Origin: a bacterium
GTDB lineage: Bacteria > Planctomycetota > J058 > JAJDCP01
NCBI GenBank assembly: GCA_030428695.1
Contig: JAUIEM010000037.1
Coordinates: 1 to 36,570 of the forward strand
Direction of reading: 5' to 3'
DNA: 36,570 nt
Shown: in pieces, positions 1 to 7,694 of the stretch
How the letters are laid out: each line of letters begins with the position of its first letter
Numbering within the stretch: the stretch's first letter is position 1
Notes under the pieces: generated by a model
The model's input: only the letters and a program-made list of their open reading frames with translations
Databases searched by the model: none
What the model was told of the DNA's origin: nothing
Program-made: the position numbers and the translations under genes

Positions 1-316
1 GGTGGTGTCGCAAACAGGGCTGCCGCCCAACTCCTCTTGTGTAGCCTGCAGCCCTTGACCCTCGCTCCTCGTTCCTCGGAGCGAGGGTCGGCGGGAACGG
101 GTCCCAAGGCTCGTCAAAATCCGAACAAATCCTCGTTCTCGCTGGCCCTCGCCGCCGCTGGCTGCGTCGCTCGTCGCCCGACCGGCGTCGGGATCCCCGG
201 CGCCAGGCGATGGCGTCTGACGCCAGGCCCGCTGCTCCCGGGCCGCGCAGGCCGGCGGCTTGCGCATGGAACGCGCTTTGCCGACAACGGGGAGATCCCC
301 CTGCCGTGAGGTGCGC
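1..316. other. Non-coding leader region before first kinase gene
   Basis: No convincing gene is visible here. Short open frames exist on both strands, but they have arginine/serine/proline-rich shadow compositions and no ribosome binding site. The region contains a hairpin repeat at 58-99 (listed separately) and a small GC hairpin near 226-246 (GGCCCG ... CGGGCC). No confident promoter was found for the kinase that follows. Confidence 0.6.
58..99 (+). repeat. Hairpin repeat, copy 1 of a dispersed pair
   Basis: A perfect 11-bp inverted repeat (accctcgctcc / ggagcgagggt) around a 9-nt loop is followed by the conserved tail cggcgggaacg. The same 42-bp unit recurs in the opposite orientation at 20285-20326, with three substitutions by eye. 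Size, palindromic core and intergenic location fit a REP-like element, but only two copies are visible here. Confidence 0.7.
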
Positions 317-1819
317 GTGTCGCAGTCCGCTCCCCCTCTTCCGGTTCCCCTCGGTACCCACGTCGGTGACTGGCGCCTCGAGCGCGAGCTCGGCCGCGGT
401 GGGCAGGCGGTGGTCTGTCTCGGCCGGCGCCACGACGGACAGCTCGCGGCGGTCAAGCTGCCGCTGGCCGGGCATGTCGATCGCCTGAGCCGTGAGGCCG
501 AGGCCCTGCGCCGCCTGCGCCATCGGCACATCGTGCGGCTGCTCGACGCCGAGCTCGGGGGGGCGCGGCCCTACCTGGTGCTCGAGTACGCACCGGGCGG
601 CGACCTCGCGGCGCGCCTGCGGGAGAACCCGGAGGGGCTGCCCCCGGAAGAGGTGCTCGCGATCCTGCGGGCCATCCTGCAGGCCCTGCAGCACGCCCAC
701 GAGCAGGGGGTGCTGCACCGCGACCTCAAGCCCGGCAACGTGCTGTTCGACGGCGAGGGCAAGTGCAAGCTCGGCGACTTCGGCGCCGGCAAGGTCGTGC
801 AGGGCCTCGAGCGCAGCCGCGACCTGCGCACCCGCACCCGGGTGGTCGGCACGCCGGCGTACATCGCGCCGGAGATCGAAGATCCCCGTTTCCGCCAGGG
901 CGGGGAGGTCGATGCGCGGGCCGACCTGTACAGCGTCGGCAAGCTGGTCTATACGATGTTGACCGGGCTCCCCCCGCGGACGATCAAGCCGCTCAGCCGG
1001 GTGCGTCCGGGCCTGGATCCGGCCTGGGAGACGCTGATCTTCGGGCTGGTGGAAGAGGACCGCGAGCGCCGGCCGCGCAGCGCGAAGGCGGTCACGCTCT
1101 CCCTGCGCAGCCTCGCCGAGCGCCTCGAGCGCCGCGGCAGCGTGCAGCGCAGCGTGCAGAGCTACCAGGCATCGCGCAACTCGCTGCAGCGCTTCGACCG
1201 CGACAGCGCGGCCCAGCTGCCGGCACGCCCGCCGACGGGCATCCGGGTCGTCGCGAGCAACCGGCGCCTGCGCCTGACGGTCCGCTACTTCCGCCTGCCG
1301 TGGTTCCTGCTGTACCTGATCGTGGCGGCCATCCTGTGGTTCGTCGGCCCGTTCATCGTCACCGTCCTCGGGGAGCCCGGCTACGCGCTGAGTCTCCCGT
1401 TCGTGCTCCGCGTGGCCGCGGCCGGCTCCGTCTACCTCGCGCTGACCGAGCTGTGCAACCGCACGACCCTGCGGGTGCGCGACGGCCGCCTGTACACCCG
1501 CGCGTGGCCGCTGCCGATGCTGCCCTTCGGGTCGGTGCGGCTGGCGGACGTCAAGAGCTTCCTCTGCACCTACCGCATCAGCCGTCACGCGACGCGCAGC
1601 CAGCGGTATGGGAACTACGACGGCGAGGAGATGAAGGTCCTGCACGGCTACCAGGTGGGCGTGCGGACCGCGCGCAGCCGGTTCTCCTCCCTCGTCTCCG
1701 TCGCTGAGTACGATCACGCGGCCTACATCATCGACCGGATCCGGGCCTGGGTGAAAGAGCACGCTCCCGAGCACTACCGCGAGCAGCTCGACATCGTGTG
1801 CACCTCGGCGGGGGGCTGA
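317..1819 (+). CDS. Membrane Ser/Thr protein kinase (Hanks type)
   Basis: Predicted to phosphorylate Ser/Thr residues of target proteins at the cytoplasmic membrane. From the GTG at 317 (500 aa) the kinase domain spans about residues 19-290. It has a glycine loop GRGGQAVV (26-33), ATP-binding Lys47, HRDLKPGN with HRD at 134-136, DFG beginning at Asp154, and the activation-segment motif GTPAYIAPE, so it should be active. Two hydrophobic segments follow (about 328-350 and 358-378). The soluble C-terminal region of about 120 residues resembles bacterial PH-like domains in overall pattern, which is a weak inference. I chose GTG 317 because GAGG lies 5 nt upstream; an upstream TTG (260) and ATG (266) are in frame but add a non-kinase-like stretch. 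The gene stands alone and converges on the cyclodeaminase-family gene with a 39-bp gap. Substrate unknown. Confidence 0.9.
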   Translation: MSQSAPPLPVPLGTHVGDWRLERELGRGGQAVVCLGRRHDGQLAAVKLPLAGHVDRLSREAEALRRLRHRHIVRLLDAELGGARPYLVLEYAPGGDLAARLRENPEGLPPEEVLAILRAILQALQHAHEQGVLHRDLKPGNVLFDGEGKCKLGDFGAGKVVQGLERSRDLRTRTRVVGTPAYIAPEIEDPRFRQGGEVDARADLYSVGKLVYTMLTGLPPRTIKPLSRVRPGLDPAWETLIFGLVEEDRERRPRSAKAVTLSLRSLAERLERRGSVQRSVQSYQASRNSLQRFDRDSAAQLPARPPTGIRVVASNRRLRLTVRYFRLPWFLLYLIVAAILWFVGPFIVTVLGEPGYALSLPFVLRVAAAGSVYLALTELCNRTTLRVRDGRLYTRAWPLPMLPFGSVRLADVKSFLCTYRISRHATRSQRYGNYDGEEMKVLHGYQVGVRTARSRFSSLVSVAEYDHAAYIIDRIRAWVKEHAPEHYREQLDIVCTSAGG

Positions 1820-1858
1820 ACAGCCCCATCCGACGAGGTGCTCTGCACCGCGAGGCCC

Positions 1859-2773
1859 TCAGCCCGCGAGCAACATCCGGGCGAGCACCACCTCGGTGCC
1901 GGCCAGACCGACCGAGCAGAACAGGGTGATCTCCTCCGGGGAGGCGCGGCCGTCGACCTCGCCGACCAGGATGCTGCTCAGCGGGCGGATGCGGGTGAAG
2001 TGGGGGGTGTCGGCGAGGAAGAAGGGCTTGCGGTAGGCGAGGAGCTGGGCGAGGGAGTCGCTCGCGATGCAGCCGGCACGACCGGCGAGGGCGGGGTCGC
2101 ACTCGTGGCGGTCGGCGAGCTTCGGGCCGAGGGTCGTCACGTGGCAGCCCGGCGCGACCATCGCGGCGTCGATCACCGGCTGCCCGCTGTTGGTCGCGAG
2201 CACGGCGATCTGGGCGTCTTCCAGCGCTTCCGCGGCGGAAGCGACCGCGCGCACGGGGATGCCGAGGCGCGCGCTCCAGTCGGCCGCGAAGGCCTCGCGC
2301 CGGGTGGGGGTGCGGCTGCTGACGCGCACTTCGGTGAGCGGGCGCACCGCCGCGATGGCCTCGAGCTGGGTGGCCGCCTGGGCGCCGCTGCCGATCAGGC
2401 CGACGCGGGTCGCGTCGGGGCGGGCGAGCAGGTCGCAGGCGAGGCCGCCGATCGCTCCGGTGCGCAAGGCGCCGAGGGCGCTGCCGGCGACGACCCCGAG
2501 CAGCGCTCCGGAGCCGGGATCGTACACGACGACGAGCTGTTCATCCTGCGGGAAGCGGGTGTAGACGCGGAAACCCGCGGAGGCGGGCGGCTGCAGACTG
2601 CCGCCGACGGTGAAGACCAGGGCGCCGTGGGGTCCGAAGGCGACCTCGTGGCGGGGCGGGCAGACCAGCTTCCCCGTGGCCTGGGCGGTGAAGGCCTCCC
2701 GCAGACACGCGATCGCCGCCGGCATCGAGAAGCGGCGGCGGACTTCGGCGTCGTCGAGCAGGGCCGGGGGCAA
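1859..2773 (-). CDS. Ornithine cyclodeaminase / mu-crystallin family protein
   Basis: 304 aa. The N-terminal half begins LPPALLDDAEVRRRFSMP and continues with an AFTAQATGK segment, as in ornithine cyclodeaminase/mu-crystallin proteins. A Rossmann NAD(P) motif VGLIGSGAQAATQLEA lies near residues 128-143, followed by VRVSSRTP and ILVGEVDGR segments typical of the family. Members cyclise ornithine to proline, reduce ketimines or act as alanine dehydrogenases. The substrate cannot be chosen here: the position where I would expect the family's substrate-binding Lys reads GFRVYT, with Arg. The start is a TTG at 2773, five bases after the stop of a 50-residue ORF, so the pair probably forms one transcript. 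Cytosolic; no signal peptide. Confidence 0.88.
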   Translation of the reverse strand: MPPALLDDAEVRRRFSMPAAIACLREAFTAQATGKLVCPPRHEVAFGPHGALVFTVGGSLQPPASAGFRVYTRFPQDEQLVVVYDPGSGALLGVVAGSALGALRTGAIGGLACDLLARPDATRVGLIGSGAQAATQLEAIAAVRPLTEVRVSSRTPTRREAFAADWSARLGIPVRAVASAAEALEDAQIAVLATNSGQPVIDAAMVAPGCHVTTLGPKLADRHECDPALAGRAGCIASDSLAQLLAYRKPFFLADTPHFTRIRPLSSILVGEVDGRASPEEITLFCSVGLAGTEVVLARMLLAG

Positions 2774-2778
2774 GACTC

Positions 2779-2931
2779 TCAGAAGTAGGGGACGAAGGGG
2801 CGGTCATCGAGCAGACGGAAGAAGCGGCGCCCTCCTCGGCGTTGATGCAGAGGGAGCTCGACACGAAAGCTGTCGTAGCAGACGCAATCGGTGGGATCGA
2901 GAAGACGCGCCTCGTTGATCTCCGGTTCCAT
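2779..2931 (-). CDS. Small hypothetical protein, 50 aa, upstream of cyclodeaminase gene
   Basis: A short open frame beginning MEPEINEARLLDP and ending DDRPFVPYF. It has a near-ideal Shine-Dalgarno AGGAGGT six bases upstream of the ATG at 2931, and its stop TGA lies five bases before the TTG start of the cyclodeaminase-family gene. It is charged, with two cysteines in a CVC motif and no membrane segment. No family is recognised. It may be a genuine small protein or a leader ORF coupling translation to the downstream gene. Strong RBS and tight spacing are the main evidence. Confidence 0.6.
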   Translation of the reverse strand: MEPEINEARLLDPTDCVCYDSFRVELPLHQRRGGRRFFRLLDDRPFVPYF

Positions 2932-3001
2932 GGACCTACCTCCTGAAAACAGCCACTGGCGGGTGCAGAATCGGCCCAGCGCTGTCTTGAGGGCAGCACT
3001 G

Positions 3002-3028
3002 TATAGAATCTGACGATGCGGCGCAAGG
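3002..3028 (-). promoter_or_regulatory. Possible promoter for the 50-aa ORF / cyclodeaminase transcript
   Basis: Read on the minus strand, TTGCGC (about 3023-3028) is followed after about 15 bp by TATACA (3002-3007), roughly 70 bases ahead of the ATG at 2931. The spacer is short and the -35 only fair, so this is a weak call. Confidence 0.3.
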
Positions 3029-3096
3029 CTTGTTCACCGGTTGGCTCCGTCCGGCTTGCGACGGGCCTGCGGCGCCGGTCGGAGCCCGCGCGGTGC

Positions 3097-3125
3097 TTGT
3101 CCTGTGCGGGGACTTGCGGTACCCT
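3097..3125 (+). promoter_or_regulatory. Candidate sigma70-type promoter for the ABC ATPase gene
   Basis: TTGTCC at 3097-3102, a 17-bp spacer, then TACCCT at 3120-3125, about 28 bases before the GTG start at 3154. Each hexamer matches four or fewer consensus positions, but the spacing is ideal and the place is right. Confidence 0.4.
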
Positions 3126-3153
3126 CGCGTGCCGCGCGCGGAGGAGCAACCCG

Positions 3154-3861
3154 GTGATCGAGACCCACGACCTGTGCAGGACCTACACGATGGGTGGAGA
3201 GACCATCCGCGCGCTCGACGGGGTGTCCCTGCGCATCGAAGACGGCGAGTCCGTCGCGATCCTCGGCCCGTCCGGCTCGGGGAAGTCGACGCTGATGCAC
3301 CTGCTCGGCGGTCTCGACACGCCGACCTCCGGGCGGGTGCTCGTCGACGGGCTCGAGCTCAGCCAGCTGAGCAGCGAAGAGCTCGCGACCTACCGCAACC
3401 AGAAGGTCGGCTTCGTCTTCCAGTCCTTCTACCTGCAGGCCCATCTCACCGCGCTCGAGAACGTCGAGCTGCCCCTGAAGATCCGCGGAGTCTCCCGCCG
3501 CGAGAGGCGCAGGGTCGCGGCGGAGAAGCTCGCCGAGGTCGGGCTGAACGATCGTCTGGAGCACCGCCCCCAGGAGCTGAGCGGTGGGCAGCGCCAACGG
3601 GTGTGCGTCGCCCGCGCGCTGTCCGGCGAGCCGCGCTTCCTGCTCGCCGATGAGCCGACCGGCAACCTCGACTCGAAGACGGGCCAGGAGATCATGCGCC
3701 TGTTCCTGCGCCTGAACAAAGAGAACGGGCTGACCCTGATCGTCGTGACCCACGACCCCGAGATCGCGGTCCTCACCGCGAACGCGATCCGGCTGCGCGA
3801 CGGAAAGGTCGATGGCGGCGCGGCGAGCGTCCTGCGCACACCAGACGACGCGGCCGACTGA
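3154..3861 (+). CDS. ABC transporter ATP-binding protein (LolD/MacB-type)
   Basis: 235 aa nucleotide-binding subunit. Motifs in order: Walker A GPSGSGKST (38-46), Q-loop FVFQSFYL, ABC signature LSGGQRQRV, Walker B FLLADEPTGNLDS and switch His in VVTHDPEIA. The TGNLDS segment and the YTMGGETIRALDGVSL opening are typical of the LolD/MacB/FtsE class, which powers lipoprotein release or substrate export with FtsX-like permeases. No permease gene is adjacent, so the membrane partner must be encoded elsewhere. I chose GTG 3154 because GGAGGAG lies about 8 bases upstream; an in-frame start at 3016 would add 46 Arg/Cys-rich residues not expected in the family. The next gene follows after 110 bp on the same strand. 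Confidence 0.9.
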   Translation: MIETHDLCRTYTMGGETIRALDGVSLRIEDGESVAILGPSGSGKSTLMHLLGGLDTPTSGRVLVDGLELSQLSSEELATYRNQKVGFVFQSFYLQAHLTALENVELPLKIRGVSRRERRRVAAEKLAEVGLNDRLEHRPQELSGGQRQRVCVARALSGEPRFLLADEPTGNLDSKTGQEIMRLFLRLNKENGLTLIVVTHDPEIAVLTANAIRLRDGKVDGGAASVLRTPDDAAD

Positions 3862-3971
3862 CGCCGATCGGCTCCGGATCGGCCGGAGCGCTCCGCGGAC
3901 CGGGCAAGCGATCCCCGCGCAGGGTACCCGGTGCGCGACCACCCTGACCCTGCACGGCAAAGGAGGGGAGC

Positions 3972-4973
3972 ATGCGCGCGTTCGTGATCGAGGGTGCCTT
4001 CGGCATCGAGAACCTGCACGAGGTCGAACGTCCGGATCCGGAGCCCGGCCCGGGCCAGGTGCTGCTCGACATGCGGGCGGCGAGCCTGAACTACCGCGAC
4101 CTGCTGATGGTGCGCGGACACTACAATGCCCGCCAGCCGCTGCCGCTGATCCCGCTGTCCGACGGGGTCGGCATCGTCGCCGCCCACGGGCCCGGCGTGA
4201 CGGCGCCGGCCCTCGGTACCCGCGTCTGTCCACTGTTCGCGGCCGGTTGGCAGGCGGGACCCCCGACGCCGGAGACCACGCAGCGCACCTTCGGCGGCCC
4301 TCTCGACGGCACCCTCGCGCAGAAGATGGTGGTCGACGCCGACAGCGTCATCGCGGTCCCGGACTACCTCAGTGATGTCGAAGCGGCGACCCTGCCCTGC
4401 GCCGCCGTGACCGCCTGGAACGCGCTGGTCTGCCAGGGCGGGCTGACCGCGGGCCAGCGGGTGCTGATCCAGGGCTCCGGTGGCGTCGCGATCTTCGCGC
4501 TGCAGCTCGCGAAGCTGCTCGGCGCATCGATCGTGACGACCTCGAGCCAGCCCGAGAAGCTCGAGCGCCAGCGCGCCCTCGGCTCCGGGCGGACGATCAA
4601 CTACCGCGAGCAGCCCGACTGGGGCGAGGTCGTCCGGGCCGAGGGCGGCGTCGACCTGGTGATCGAGGTCGGCGGCGCGGGAACTCTCGCCCAGTCGCTG
4701 CGCGCGGTCCGGCCGGGCGGGCGCATCGCGCTGATCGGGGTGTTGTCCGGGGTGGCCGAGAAGCTGAACATCCTGCCGATCTTGATGCAGAACATCCGCG
4801 TCCAGGGCATCCTGGTCGGAGGCCGCGACGTCTTCACGGGCCTGCTGCGGGCGATGGAGACCCACAAGCTGCGCCCGGTCGTCGACACCATTCACCCCTT
4901 CACCGAAGCGCCGCGCGCCCTGGCCGCGTTGGCCGAGGCGCGTCACTTCGGTAAGCTGTGTGTGCGCTACTGA
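3972..4973 (+). CDS. Zinc-independent quinone oxidoreductase-type dehydrogenase (MDR)
   Basis: 333 aa member of the medium-chain dehydrogenase/reductase superfamily, predicted to use NADPH to reduce a quinone or an activated double bond. The N-terminal GroES-like fold includes ASLNYRDLLMVRGHY. The nucleotide-binding part shows AGQRVLIQGSGGVAIFALQ, then ASIVTTSS and GGRIALIGVL. The cysteines that bind catalytic and structural zinc in alcohol dehydrogenases are absent, so this is the zinc-free branch, close to NADPH:quinone reductase in layout. The ATG at 3972 has a very strong GGAGGGG site upstream. The stop is 11 bases ahead of the next ATG, so the two are probably co-transcribed. Physiological substrate unknown. 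Confidence 0.9.
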   Translation: MRAFVIEGAFGIENLHEVERPDPEPGPGQVLLDMRAASLNYRDLLMVRGHYNARQPLPLIPLSDGVGIVAAHGPGVTAPALGTRVCPLFAAGWQAGPPTPETTQRTFGGPLDGTLAQKMVVDADSVIAVPDYLSDVEAATLPCAAVTAWNALVCQGGLTAGQRVLIQGSGGVAIFALQLAKLLGASIVTTSSQPEKLERQRALGSGRTINYREQPDWGEVVRAEGGVDLVIEVGGAGTLAQSLRAVRPGGRIALIGVLSGVAEKLNILPILMQNIRVQGILVGGRDVFTGLLRAMETHKLRPVVDTIHPFTEAPRALAALAEARHFGKLCVRY

Positions 4974-4984
4974 GAGGAACCATC

Positions 4985-5338
4985 ATGCCCGTCCGCTTCC
5001 GCATCGACCAGATCCGCCGCCTGTACCCGCAACTGATGGGGCTCGACCTGTCCTTCCGGGAGCTCGGTGAGGGCGTCCCCGAGGAGGGCAAGGAGGCGAC
5101 CCTGTCCCTGAAGGAGTCGAACCTCGTCGGCCGGCTTCCCTGCGCCAACCCGGGGTGCGTCAAGGGGGGCTACGAGCTGACCGACCCGATGTATGGCCCG
5201 CTCGAGCAAAAGGCCGAGAGCTCGACCTTCGAGGCCGCCTGTGTCGGTTACCTCGGGCACGTCCGCTCCGAGGCGGAGAAGCGGCGCTGCCCGAACCGCA
5301 TCGAGGGCTCGATCGGGCTCTTGTGGAAGCCCGGCTGA
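4985..5338 (+). CDS. Hypothetical Cys-containing protein, 117 aa
   Basis: Begins MPVRFRIDQIRRLYPQLMG at the ATG at 4985, with GAGAGG about 8 bases upstream. The second half contains four cysteines (PCANPGCVKGGY, then AACVGYLG and RRCPNR), which could bind a metal, but the spacing matches no zinc-ribbon I can name. No signal peptide or membrane segment. It follows the oxidoreductase by 11 bases and is probably translationally linked to it. Its stop codon is the TGA opening the core of a long palindrome at 5328-5522, so the C-terminus may have been set by insertion of that element. Function unknown. Confidence 0.7.
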   Translation: MPVRFRIDQIRRLYPQLMGLDLSFRELGEGVPEEGKEATLSLKESNLVGRLPCANPGCVKGGYELTDPMYGPLEQKAESSTFEAACVGYLGHVRSEAEKRRCPNRIEGSIGLLWKPG

Positions 5339-5522
5339 TTCACCGGGATTTCGTCGCGAGGGCCCGGAGGCCGCTTGAGATCGGGCGCTTCGAGTCTTCG
5401 AGCAGCGGAGCCGTTCGTCATCGCTGGCACACCGTCCCCAGGTGAGCAGCGCAGTAGGCTCGAAGTGCCCGATATCTGCGGCATCCGGGTCCGCAGCAGG
5501 AATCCGGTGAATCAAACGGGCT
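5328..5522. repeat. Long imperfect palindrome (foldback / MITE-like), 195 bp
   Basis: The left arm starts AGCCCGGC then TGATTCACCGG (5336-5346). It is mirrored by CCGGTGAATCA (5504-5514), a perfect 11-bp pair, with AACGGGCT beyond it. Inside, a second well-matched pair is TCGGGCGCTTCGAG (5381-5394) against CTCGAAGTGCCCGA (5459-5472). Arms of roughly 56-59 bp match at most positions and enclose a loop of about 64 bp. It lies between two convergent genes. It could be a non-autonomous transposable element or a bidirectional terminator; no clear target-site duplication was seen. Confidence 0.7.
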
Positions 5523-5548
5523 CAGCGCGCGCCGCGGAGTCGTGAGCG

Positions 5549-6376
5549 CTACTTCCCGTACACGACCACCGGCGAGACCATGTCCTTGACGAAAAGGACG
5601 CCGAGCCGGTTGCGGAAGCCCATCGCCCGGATGTGCGACTCGATGGTGTCGAAGGCTGCCGGCGCGAAGGCGTTGGGGTTCATGAACACGTGGCTGCCGG
5701 CGATGCGGAAGGGGCTCTTGTCCTTCTCGATCCACTGGTTGAGGTCGGCGACGGGCATCTCGGCGATGCAGGACTGGGCGTCGCTGTTCGACACGTCCTC
5801 GATGTTCTGGAACAGGCTCGTCTTCTTCCCCGCCGGCCGCTCGCGCTTGCTGACGACCTGGTCTTCGGCGACCAGGGTGCGCATCAGCGGCGCCTCGTCG
5901 GCGGCGTTGCTCTCGGCGCCCAGCCGGCCGGACCCGACCTTGGCGGTGGTCTCCGCCTCGAGCTCGAGGGCGTCGGCCAGCTCGTCGATCAGGTCGGAGA
6001 CGACGTGGATCTCTTCCTCGCTCTCCACTTCGCTCGAGGCGTCTTCGGCCTCCTTCTCGCGCCGCATCTTCGGCAGCCGCCCGGTCAGGTTGCGGCCGGT
6101 CTTCGGCTCCTTGACGGGATGCCGTCCGGTCTCCTGTTGGGCGGCGTGCGAGCCCAGGGAGTCGTTGCTGCTGCGCTCGCGACGCTTCTCCTTGTCCTTG
6201 CGGTGCAGGCGGGAGAGGGTCTTGAGGATGAAGATCTGGTTCTCGAGGATGCGCATGAAGGCGCGGTTGACCAGCGCGACCCTCCAGCGTTCCTGGTTGT
6301 GGTCGAAGCTGCGCTTGAGGTCGCGGACGAGACCTGCGGTCTCGCGCGCTGCTTCGTCCAGCGGCCGGCGGCTCAT
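5549..6376 (-). CDS. Hypothetical charged protein, 275 aa
   Basis: No family recognised. The ATG at 6376 (MSRRPLDEAARETAG) has AGGAG six bases upstream and a good promoter 35-62 bases upstream. Residues about 20-70 look helical, with a very basic patch KDKEKRRER. Residues about 90-150 are acidic and low-complexity (SSEVESEEEI), so probably disordered. The C-terminal 80 residues (from DLNQWIEKDKSPFRIAG to SPVVVYGK) look like a compact folded domain. No signal peptide or membrane segment, so probably cytosolic. The gene diverges from the kinase at 6501, with 124 bp between them. An in-frame start farther upstream (6457) would overlap the promoter and is unlikely. Confidence 0.75.
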   Translation of the reverse strand: MSRRPLDEAARETAGLVRDLKRSFDHNQERWRVALVNRAFMRILENQIFILKTLSRLHRKDKEKRRERSSNDSLGSHAAQQETGRHPVKEPKTGRNLTGRLPKMRREKEAEDASSEVESEEEIHVVSDLIDELADALELEAETTAKVGSGRLGAESNAADEAPLMRTLVAEDQVVSKRERPAGKKTSLFQNIEDVSNSDAQSCIAEMPVADLNQWIEKDKSPFRIAGSHVFMNPNAFAPAAFDTIESHIRAMGFRNRLGVLFVKDMVSPVVVYGK

Positions 6377-6410
6377 GCGGGCTCCTACGCACGGGTGTGA
6401 CGACCCTTGC

Positions 6411-6438
6411 AAAATAGCAGGAAATCCCGCGGCGTCAA
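6411..6438 (-). promoter_or_regulatory. Promoter for the 5549-6376 gene
   Basis: On the minus strand TTGACG (6433-6438) and TATTTT (6411-6416) are separated by 16 bp. The -10 element lies 34 bases ahead of the ATG at 6376. This is one of the best sigma70-like matches in the window. Confidence 0.55.
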
Positions 6439-6500
6439 AGAACACCGCGGACCTCAAGTCTCAGGCCGGCCGTGCCGAAGCTGGGGATGGAGGTGGCCTC

Positions 6501-7562
6501 ATGTACTACGAAGAAGACACGAAGTTCTGCCAGCTGCTGATCCGCGCGCGCTGGGTCGATGTGGCGGGGATCCACAAGTGCGTCGCGATCCAGGAGGAGC
6601 AGGCGTTGAGCGGCGAGCGGCCCTCGACCCTGGCCCAGATCCTCGTGCGGAAGGGCTACCTGCGCCGCGAGCAGGTCTCGGCCCTCGAGCGCGAGCGCCG
6701 CGAGCACGAGAAGACCAACCAGCCGAAGCGCCGGCGCTTCGGGCCCTACGAGATCGAGTCGCTGATCGCCCGGGGCGGGATGGGGGTGGTGTTCAAGGTG
6801 CGGGACACCCGCACGAACATGATCCTCGCCCTGAAGATCCTGCCGACGACCTCGGACGCCCAGTGGGCGAAGAGCAAGACCCGCTTCCTGCGCGAGGCGA
6901 CCCTGGCCTGCACCCTCAAGCACGAGAACCTCGTGTCCGGGATCAAGATCGGCAAGGAAAAGGACATCCACTACTTCGTGATGGAGTACGTCGAGGGCGA
7001 GACCCTCGGCTCGAAGATCCACCGCCTCGGCCGCCTGCCCGAGCCCGAGGTGGCGGCGGTCGCGCGGCAGATGGCCAGCGCCCTGGCCTACGCGAGCAGC
7101 CACGGGATCATCCACCGCGACGTCAAGCCGGACAACATCCTGATCAGCCGCCTCGGCGTGGTCAAGCTGTGCGACCTCGGCCTCGCCCGGGGCTGGGACC
7201 GCGACAACCACCTGACGACGATCGGCATGACCGTCGGCACCCCGAAGTACATCTCCCCCGAGCAGGCGCGCGGCGAGCGGGACCTCGACGTGCGCACCGA
7301 CATCTACTCGCTCGGCATCACGCTGTTCCACGCGCTGACCGGCGTGCCGCCCTTCGACGGCAACAGCGGCATGGACATCATGAACCGCCAGCTCAGCGAT
7401 CCCCTGCCCGCGATCGGGGATCTCGCGCCGGACGTCAGCTTCCAGTTCTGCCAGATCGTCGCGAAGATGACCGAGAAGGACCCGGAGGAGCGCTACCAGT
7501 CCCCGAAGGAGCTGCTCGCCGCCCTCGACCACCTGCCCACCGCCACCGTCGGCGCTGCCTGA
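6501..7562 (+). CDS. Ser/Thr protein kinase with secretion-ATPase-like N-terminal module
   Basis: 353 aa soluble kinase. Residues about 8-65 (FCQLLIRARWVDVAGIHK ... LAQILVRKGYLRREQVSAL) repeat the pattern of two short helical units seen in N-terminal domains of type II secretion/pilus ATPases (GspE_N/MshEN-like). A similar module opens the kinase at 12503. The kinase domain runs from about residue 83: glycine loop ARGGMGVVF, ATP-binding Lys112, HRDVKPDN at 205-212, DLG instead of DFG beginning at Asp225, and GTPKYISPEQ. All residues needed for catalysis are present, so activity is expected. No transmembrane helix. The ATG at 6501 has GGAGGT seven bases upstream. An SPFH/GYF_2 gene follows after 132 bp with its own promoter. 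Confidence 0.9.
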   Translation: MYYEEDTKFCQLLIRARWVDVAGIHKCVAIQEEQALSGERPSTLAQILVRKGYLRREQVSALERERREHEKTNQPKRRRFGPYEIESLIARGGMGVVFKVRDTRTNMILALKILPTTSDAQWAKSKTRFLREATLACTLKHENLVSGIKIGKEKDIHYFVMEYVEGETLGSKIHRLGRLPEPEVAAVARQMASALAYASSHGIIHRDVKPDNILISRLGVVKLCDLGLARGWDRDNHLTTIGMTVGTPKYISPEQARGERDLDVRTDIYSLGITLFHALTGVPPFDGNSGMDIMNRQLSDPLPAIGDLAPDVSFQFCQIVAKMTEKDPEERYQSPKELLAALDHLPTATVGAA

Positions 7563-7593
7563 GGCGCGGACCGCACGAACCTCGTACGTCGCT

Positions 7594-7622
7594 TTGCGTT
7601 CCCTCCCGCCCCCTGCTAAGAT
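7594..7622 (+). promoter_or_regulatory. Promoter for the SPFH/GYF_2 gene
   Basis: TTGCGT (7594-7599), a 17-bp spacer and TAAGAT (7617-7622) form a good sigma70-like promoter 72 bases ahead of the GTG at 7695. The gene is therefore probably transcribed independently of the kinase before it. Confidence 0.55.
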
Positions 7623-7694
7623 GCGGCGCATTCTTCGGGGACTTCCCCCCGCATCGGGGGCGGAAGCCCGGGAATCCTTTCCCGGAGGGCGAGC

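Noticed and set aside
260..316. Upstream TTG/ATG starts for the first kinase
   Set aside because: In frame but without a good ribosome site, and the extra residues do not resemble kinase N-termini; GTG 317 has GAGG at proper distance. Not excluded.
3016..3153. Longer start of the ABC ATPase gene
   Set aside because: Would add 46 Arg/Cys-rich residues absent from LolD/MacB proteins and would overlap the candidate promoter.
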